From the NCBI RefSeq assembly GCF_000375405.1, contig NZ_AQWS01000018.1, forward strand, positions 30 to 64,029: a DNA stretch of 64,000 nt, read 5' to 3'. The translations under genes were made by a program, and so were the position numbers. Shown here in pieces: positions 61,501-64,000 of the stretch; position 1 is the first letter of the stretch; each line of letters opens with the position of its first letter. Below the pieces are notes generated by a model, which worked only from the letters and a program-made list of their open reading frames with translations, did no database searches and had not been told where the DNA came from. The DNA comes from Bacteroides propionicifaciens DSM 19291 = JCM 14649. GTDB taxonomy: Bacteria > Bacteroidota > Bacteroidia > Bacteroidales > Bacteroidaceae.

Positions 61501-61701
61501 ATTCATAAGATTTTGACAGTAAAAAAGAATATAACAGAAATAAATAACTCAGTTCAGGAAATTGTACAGAACATGTATGATTTTGATGATCCTCTCTTAT
61601 TACGTTTCTGTACTCGTGGAATGTTTAGATTACAAGCTTCAAAATCATCAAAAGTCGTTCCACTATATAATGAATGGTTAAAAACTTATTATAAACTGTA
61701 G
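58570..61701 (+). CDS. HerA/DUF87-type ATPase with Ser/Thr-rich insert
   Basis: This 1043-aa AAA-like ATPase of the FtsK-HerA class has Walker A GTTGSGKSN (residues 520-528) and Walker B VTVLEEAHN (758-766). A late VDQSPSQVD and an NTNTKIIMSLPEADDRECAGKSIGLS segment match sensor regions of HerA-like ATPases. The N-terminal 210 residues are unrecognised. Residues about 215-345 are of low complexity, rich in Ser, Thr, Gly, Lys and Asn (repeats such as TSESISES and SDSKGDTKGTQKGT). HerA-like ATPases pump DNA or proteins. Here the neighbouring nuclease-toxin may be the cargo. It overlaps the upstream gene by 4 nt, with the toxin gene starting 2 nt after the stop. Confidence 0.8.
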   Translation: MKDEISIMNEPGLKEFALFNDMVSNTYLTSLMQCEVKNPVHLPETSVRWYRITKIVLEKDVFFTDKLSMLYMSLHNTARNVILVVNKEKDNGNIELYLGARDFHGRDNNSAEILRAGLEGYLPGVGIEKIKGELKLPEYKNYYLSSVSAVASLRDDKKENFVQGIERLINASASIPMFTAYFIAENVSREETASMIAAFSDMHTQLAPLAECQITTNESHTTGTSESISESVTRTISTNISKTVTKSENFSSSISESEGTNSSHSSNYSPNILKKIWTTIVGGESGTSDSTSYNKNTSKQTGKNKGTSIGDQTGSSDSKGDTKGTQKGTNNSDTTGSSKQVSLKNYHVQKYLELLEDQIDRIENGIPFGMWSVATYFVAPSATTSLKLANLYRGCIIGEESNLGTCAINSWSKEANTQKLLTYIGACTHPRFDYNGIDVSAGTIVTSKELAIHLSLPQSSVPGLLVREEHPFGRNVISPEKNISENSIEIGNIMSLGNEYTDNPVYLNCDSLTKHTFITGTTGSGKSNTMYLLLEDLFRKGKKILVIEPAKGEYKNVFGGIIYKTDSGEEKQVKVYGSNPNFTQLLRINPFEFPDEVHVYEHIDRLVEIFNACWPMYAAMPVVLKKAITDAYKNCGWDLDLSTVNTAYGIKLFPTIKDVVSALQDYINNSEYSEQTKGDYKGSIETRLLSLSEGLTGSMLNNSLNNLTDKELFEENVIVDLSKVNNSETKSLIMGLLIMKLSEYYQSSGKMNSSLRHVTVLEEAHNILKRTSTSQSQEGSNLAGKSVEMISNSIAEMRTYGEGFIIVDQSPSQVDMSAIRNTNTKIIMSLPEADDRECAGKSIGLSDEQIEEIARQKVGQGIVYQNGWEDAVQCKIKHANIAETTFEPQRDELINKKSKINNEIIIKFLFACCNEPVGFKEFELVKNEILNSNYSSSLKNNLLRIVHNYQAGELKMNERNRAKLLELTGACIGEFGVIHKILTVKKNITEINNSVQEIVQNMYDFDDPLLLRFCTRGMFRLQASKSSKVVPLYNEWLKTYYKL

Positions 61702-61703
61702 AT

Positions 61704-62585
61704 ATGTTTGTAGTAGATGATATAGCAATAGCAGCAGCGACAGAAGTGTCAACTGAAATAGCAGCGGAGGTGGCTACAGAAGCTGCATCAGAAGTGGCAA
61801 CAAATGCGCTCTCAGAGATAGCTTCTGAAGGAGTTTCTGAATTGGCAACCGAGGGAGTAACAGACATTGTTTCAGATGCAAGTAATGAAATGCTCACTGA
61901 GGGAATTTCAAATATTTCACCAGAAACATTAGTCGATCCGTCAGATGTTTCTAATATTACGGGGTCTGAGTCCAATATCATTGGTGATAATATTGGTGAA
62001 ATTAACGAACTTGATCCAACCAACTCATCTTTAGACCGCTCTGTTGAAATTAAAGGTGATGAAGTTCGTGATTTATCCTCTAATGAACTTTCCGAGAGTG
62101 GTAATTTGGAGCAATCTGACCTCACGGACTCAAGTGTTCCTGAAAATGTTGATGATTCTCCTCGTACTATAAAAACAATAAATGATGGACTTGTTGGTCA
62201 AAATCACCCAGATACAGGAATTCCATATGTAGAAAAGGAAGTGGTTACTGACACAGGTGAAAAAGTGAAGGGAGTTTTTCCAGAATTTGAGAGTAAATTT
62301 GACGTTCAATTACCCGAAGAACTCCAACAAGCACCAGATAGGACTCAGTTTGCGGAATGTAACAAGCAACTTCAAGAAAAAGTAGCAACCGATCCTGAAT
62401 TAAGGAGTCAATTTTCAGAAGATCAATTGGCTGATATAGAAGATGGTTATACTCCTGAAGGTTATACTTGGCATCATAATGAGGAGTTAGGAAAGATGCA
62501 ACTGGTTGATAGTGATATCCATAGCCAAACACGTCATACAGGTGGACGCAATATTTGGGGTGGAGGAACAGAAAATAGACATTAA
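61704..62585 (+). CDS. Putative toxin with C-terminal WHH (HNH-type) nuclease domain
   Basis: A 293-aa three-part protein. Residues 1-75 are Ala/Val/Glu-rich and repetitive (VVDDIAIAAATEV, then several EIAxEVA-like units), predicted as a long amphipathic helix. Residues 75-165 are acidic and Ser/Asn-rich linker. Residues about 165-293 form a C-terminal domain with the WHH signature: GYTWHHNEELGKMQLVDSDIH, HTGG and a Gly-rich end. This matches WHH/HNH-Endo VII nucleases common as tips of polymorphic toxins, which cut DNA. No signal peptide is seen, so another export route is needed. A SUKH immunity-like gene follows after 12 nt. Confidence 0.78.
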   Translation: MFVVDDIAIAAATEVSTEIAAEVATEAASEVATNALSEIASEGVSELATEGVTDIVSDASNEMLTEGISNISPETLVDPSDVSNITGSESNIIGDNIGEINELDPTNSSLDRSVEIKGDEVRDLSSNELSESGNLEQSDLTDSSVPENVDDSPRTIKTINDGLVGQNHPDTGIPYVEKEVVTDTGEKVKGVFPEFESKFDVQLPEELQQAPDRTQFAECNKQLQEKVATDPELRSQFSEDQLADIEDGYTPEGYTWHHNEELGKMQLVDSDIHSQTRHTGGRNIWGGGTENRH

Positions 62586-62597
62586 AAAATTGAAAAT

Positions 62598-62990
62598 ATG
62601 AATATAACTTGGAAAAGAGGCTCAAAAATTGATGAGTCAACAATCAAAGAGGTAGAAATAAAGTTTGGTATTACATTACCAAACGATTATAAAAGTGTTA
62701 TTATTGATAATAATAATGCTAGACCATCTATCAATACATTTGATACAGAATCTTCAACAGAACATGTGTTTAAGAAACTTCTATCATTAAAGGAAGATGA
62801 TATAGAGACCGTATATAAAGCAAAAAAAGTGTTGTCAAAAATTGATAATTCTCTTTTCCCTTTTGCTAATGATCCTGCAGGAAATTTTCTTTGCTTTAAA
62901 GGTGGTGCAGTTGTATACTGGCTGCATGAAGATGATTCTATTCTTAAAGTTGCAAATAGTTTTACTGAGTTTATTGCAAAGTTGTATTAA
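62598..62990 (+). CDS. SUKH (SMI1/KNR4) family immunity-like protein
   Basis: This 130-aa protein has the family pattern EVEIKFGITLPNDYKSVIIDNNNARP near residues 18-44 and the C-terminal LFPFANDPAGNFLCFKGGAVVYWLHED (near residues 90-116). SUKH proteins are the most frequent immunity proteins against nuclease toxins. Position directly after the WHH protein supports a cognate pair. It is the last gene of the operon. Confidence 0.85.
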   Translation: MNITWKRGSKIDESTIKEVEIKFGITLPNDYKSVIIDNNNARPSINTFDTESSTEHVFKKLLSLKEDDIETVYKAKKVLSKIDNSLFPFANDPAGNFLCFKGGAVVYWLHEDDSILKVANSFTEFIAKLY

Positions 62991-63388
62991 GGCAAATGTC
63001 AAAATTCTTCCTGTGTCTTTATATCATAGATCTCCTGTATCGCAGGGAAGCTGTGAGTCTTAAGGAACAACGAGCTCTACCAGTATTCATCAATATATAA
63101 TGGAGAATTAACACCTCGTATTTACCCAAAAGAAACAAAGATTAATTACATCATTTCAAAGACAGTCCAACTGTTGAAAGTACGTTGAATATTCTTTTAG
63201 ATAACAGACAACTATATGGTTTTGCCATAAAAGGATTAAATAACTCATAATGGCATAATTATATAGGAAAAGTGGTCGTTATTTGAAAAATAGCATTTAG
63301 AGAAAAACTGCCTCGATTGAGACGTTTTTGAGAATGTAAAGTAAACTGTGTCAGGCTATAATATAAAGTAGTATAACACGTTTATTTT
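62991..63388. other. Intergenic stretch between the immunity gene and the IS256-type element
   Basis: About 400 bases without an intact gene. A 44-codon open stretch with no start codon (about 63053-63184, ending KTVQLLKVR) may be a gene remnant cut by the IS. An IS left-end-like sequence TGTAAAGTAAACTGTGTC occurs at 63335-63352, about 40 nt before the transposase start. No terminator for the operon is evident. Confidence 0.4.
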
Positions 63389-64000
63389 ATGATGGCAAAC
63401 GAAGAGATTGATTACAAGTTGGCAGCCGAGCAGTTGCGTGCCGGCCAGCCATTGTTTGGTAAGGATGGTGCCTTGGCACCGATGTTGGAGCGCATATTGA
63501 ATGCTGCTCTTGAGGGTGAGATGGATGCTCACCTGAGTGAAGAATCCCGTGCGAGCGGCAATCGCCGTAACGGCAAGATGTCAAAGACAGTTCAGACGCA
63601 GTATGGCGAGGTTACTGTTGAGACCCCTCGTGACCGTGATGGCAGCTTTGATCCTCAGACCGTCCGCAAGCGAGAGACGATTCTTGCAGAGGGTATGGCT
63701 GATCAGATTATCGGTATGTATGCCTTTGGTACGAGCACCAGGGAAATCAGCCGTTACTTCGAGCGTGAGTTTAATACCAGGCTGTCTGCCGAGACCATCA
63801 GCGCAATAACCGACCGTGTGCTGCCTGAGATTAAGGAATGGAAATCACGCACGCTGGATTCTGTCTATGCCATTTGCTGGCTCGATGCTATCCATTACAA
63901 GGTAAAGGACGATACCGGCCGCGCCGTTACCCGTGCCATTTACAATGTGCTGGGCATCAACAAGGAGGGCCACAAGGAACTGCTTGGCATGTATGTTGCT
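63389..64000 (+). CDS. IS256-family (mutator-type) transposase, partial
   Basis: 204 codons are present and the gene runs off the window. Typical features are GALAPMLERILNAALEGEMDAHL, RRNGKMSKTVQTQYGEVTVETPRDRDGSFDPQ, EIIGMYAFGTSTREIS-like (IIGMYAFGTSTREISR) and the first catalytic Asp in LDAIHYKVKD. The family moves by a DDE mechanism. Its left end is probably near 63335. G+C is higher than in the operon just upstream, consistent with a separate insertion. Confidence 0.9.
   Translation, partial: MMANEEIDYKLAAEQLRAGQPLFGKDGALAPMLERILNAALEGEMDAHLSEESRASGNRRNGKMSKTVQTQYGEVTVETPRDRDGSFDPQTVRKRETILAEGMADQIIGMYAFGTSTREISRYFEREFNTRLSAETISAITDRVLPEIKEWKSRTLDSVYAICWLDAIHYKVKDDTGRAVTRAIYNVLGINKEGHKELLGMYVA

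Noticed and set aside
63053-63184. Small gene next to the IS256-type element
   Set aside because: An open stretch without a start codon and with no recognised similarity; at most a remnant, mentioned with the intergenic region.

Overview
The window reads as a Bacteroidales (Bacteroidota) chromosome. The reasons are AT-rich housekeeping genes, typical Bacteroidales proteins (GroEL with a GGM tail, a lipoprotein DPP III, TonB-dependent transport), promoters of the TAnnTTTG type, and mobile genes known from Bacteroides-type conjugative elements (an RteC-like protein, TopB, a DUF3945-type protein and a giant methylase-helicase). No rRNA gene is present, so I do not name a genus.

Layout. Positions 1-21.9 kb are conserved core: an S9 peptidase; a likely operon of TonB receptor, MFS transporter, hemN and hemG that looks built for tetrapyrrole acquisition and maturation; then on the minus strand groS-groL, hisS, a membrane zinc peptidase and a DPP III / HEAT protein / Fur / purA run; an AraC-type regulator; recQ; and an initiator tRNA-fMet. 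From about 22.1 kb to 39.1 kb there is an integrated element bounded by an imperfect 25-bp direct repeat that resembles a tRNA-Ser 3' end. It carries a complete type I BREX phage-defence operon (brxA, brxB, brxC, pglX, pglZ, brxL) led by a small XRE regulator, an RteC-like gene split at a run of nine G, an HTH-primase/helicase module, and an integrase. A deletion has fused the truncated primase gene tail to tail with the truncated integrase gene, so the element is probably no longer self-mobile.

From 39.1 kb a second related element begins with the same end structure: direct repeat, then a 48-nt perfect-stem hairpin. It has its own XRE, HTH, intact primase/helicase and excisionase-like genes, an IS5-superfamily insertion, an Abi_2 abortive-infection gene with a structured leader, and a GC-richer minus-strand block typical of conjugative elements (methylase-helicase of 2057 aa, TopB, DUF3945-type protein).

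The most interesting locus is 55.6-63.0 kb. An XRE regulator about half identical to the BREX-leading one precedes a tightly packed operon of five genes: a dynamin-like GTPase, a small protein with a membrane hairpin, a 1043-residue HerA/DUF87-type ATPase with a long Ser/Thr/Gly-rich insert, a protein with an Ala-rich N-terminus and a C-terminal WHH (HNH-type) nuclease domain, and a SUKH/SMI1-KNR4 immunity-like protein. This combines polymorphic-toxin parts (toxin plus immunity) with a membrane-remodelling GTPase and a pumping ATPase. I know of no characterised system with this composition. A partial IS256-type transposase closes the window.

Taken together, 22-63 kb is a defence island of stacked mobile elements: BREX, Abi and the GTPase/HerA/nuclease operon.
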